This document shows, piece after piece, positions 63,513-64,000 of a stretch of 64,000 nucleotides of DNA. Source of the stretch: Prionace glauca (lineage: Eukaryota; Chordata; Chondrichthyes; Carcharhiniformes; Carcharhinidae); the NCBI GenBank assembly GCA_037974335.1, contig CM075732.1:99903789-99967788 (forward strand), in the 5' to 3' direction. Within the stretch, counting starts at the first letter, position 1. Each line of letters starts with the position of its first letter. Made by a program: the position numbers and the translations under genes. The notes under the pieces were generated by a model. It worked only from the letters and a program-made list of their open reading frames with translations. It had not been told where the DNA came from and ran no database searches.

Positions 63513-64000
63513 CATTCACTTTGTTCCGAATGCTTCGTTCATTCAGGTCAAGTGTCTTTATCCCAGCCTTTATCTGGACCTTATTTGTAGAAATACTACT
63601 CAGCTCTCTGTGCCCCCTACTCCTTTAAGTAGTGGAAGATCCTCAACATTAACCTGCACATATATCCTGTCCTTTACTTTAGATATTGTAATTTCCCCCA
63701 CCTTTTCACCCTCCCCCCCACTAATTAGTTTAAAGCCCTGTCTACAGTCCTGGATATACAATTCGCCAGGACTCTGGTCCCACCACCGTTCAGACTAAGA
63801 CCATTCCACTCGAACAGGTCCCACCTGCCCCAATACTGGTGCCAATGCCCCATAAATTCAAACCCATTGCTCCCACACCAATCCCTGAGGCACGCATTCA
63901 CCTCCTTAATCCTATTTACGCTGCACCAATTTGCACGTGGTTCAGGTAGTAATCCAGAGATAACCACCTTGTCGGTTCTGCTTTTTAATTTGGTTCCCAG
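63513..64000 (-). mobile_element. CR1 LINE ORF1 esterase end and ORF2 start
   Basis: The minus strand from the window edge: LKSRTDKVVISGLLPEPRAN, IKEVNACLRDWCGSNGFEFM, WGRWDLFEWNGLSLNGGGTR. This is the SGNH-esterase-like C-terminus of CR1 ORF1. The usual DGLHLN motif reads NGLSLN, so the catalytic His and Asp are lost. Lower down, LNERSIRNKVNE is the start of the ORF2 endonuclease, which resumes at 62,430. The rest of ORF1 lies right of the window. Confidence 0.82.

Overview
The window looks like nuclear DNA of a cartilaginous fish, probably a shark. Three things support this. Non-rearranging VJ-type immunoglobulin V exons of the NKp30 (NCR3) kind are present. CR1-clade LINEs are very dense, with 3' ends in (TTATGTTC)n or (TATGTTC)n. 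tRNA-headed SINEs, Penelope-like elements and long GC-rich minisatellites fill most of the rest. Species is not identifiable by eye, and linkage to the MHC is only suggested by the gene type.

The main content is a cluster of immunoglobulin-superfamily receptor exons. Bases 1-96 (+) are the 3' coding exon of a receptor with an inhibitory/switch-type tyrosine motif (TVYAAI). On the minus strand, gene A has a signal-peptide exon (20,294-20,345) and a V exon (16,977-17,321), with no membrane exon recognised. Also on the minus strand, gene B can be followed from 59,206 down to 24,964: signal peptide, three V exons, an uncharged transmembrane exon, a short cytoplasmic exon, two small exons that together spell a full ITAM (DSTYMAL-x7-YSDL), and a terminal exon with a stop and AATAAA. 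Nearly all junctions agree in phase. One small exon between 35,251 and 27,711 is unresolved. The result reads as an NKp30-like receptor that carries its own ITAM.

Region by region: 0.1-10.7 kb is repeats (CR1 ends, SINEs, a 40-bp and a 28-bp minisatellite, an L2-like LINE end, one large CR1). 11.4-17.3 kb is a segment duplicated at 39.9-45.8 kb, each copy carrying an almost identical V exon. 17.3-20.6 kb is the gene A 5' part. 20.6-35.3 kb holds the gene B tail exons among LINE, SINE and Penelope-like debris. 33.4-37.9 kb has two large CR1 copies. 38-47.5 kb holds the gene B membrane and V exons. 47.5-59.2 kb is the first gene B intron, with two 2.5-2.8 kb minisatellites. 59.6-64.0 kb is a long CR1 split by a younger chimeric CR1.

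The genes probably act at the surface of lymphoid cells: a V-domain receptor that signals directly through an ITAM (gene B), a neighbour with a tyrosine-based inhibitory/switch tail (left edge), and a duplicated V gene that may be decaying or secreted (gene A). Sequence upstream of both signal exons carries ETS/PU.1-like motifs, and gene B also a RUNX-like motif, as expected for blood-cell expression. Expression, splicing and ligands are inferred, not seen.
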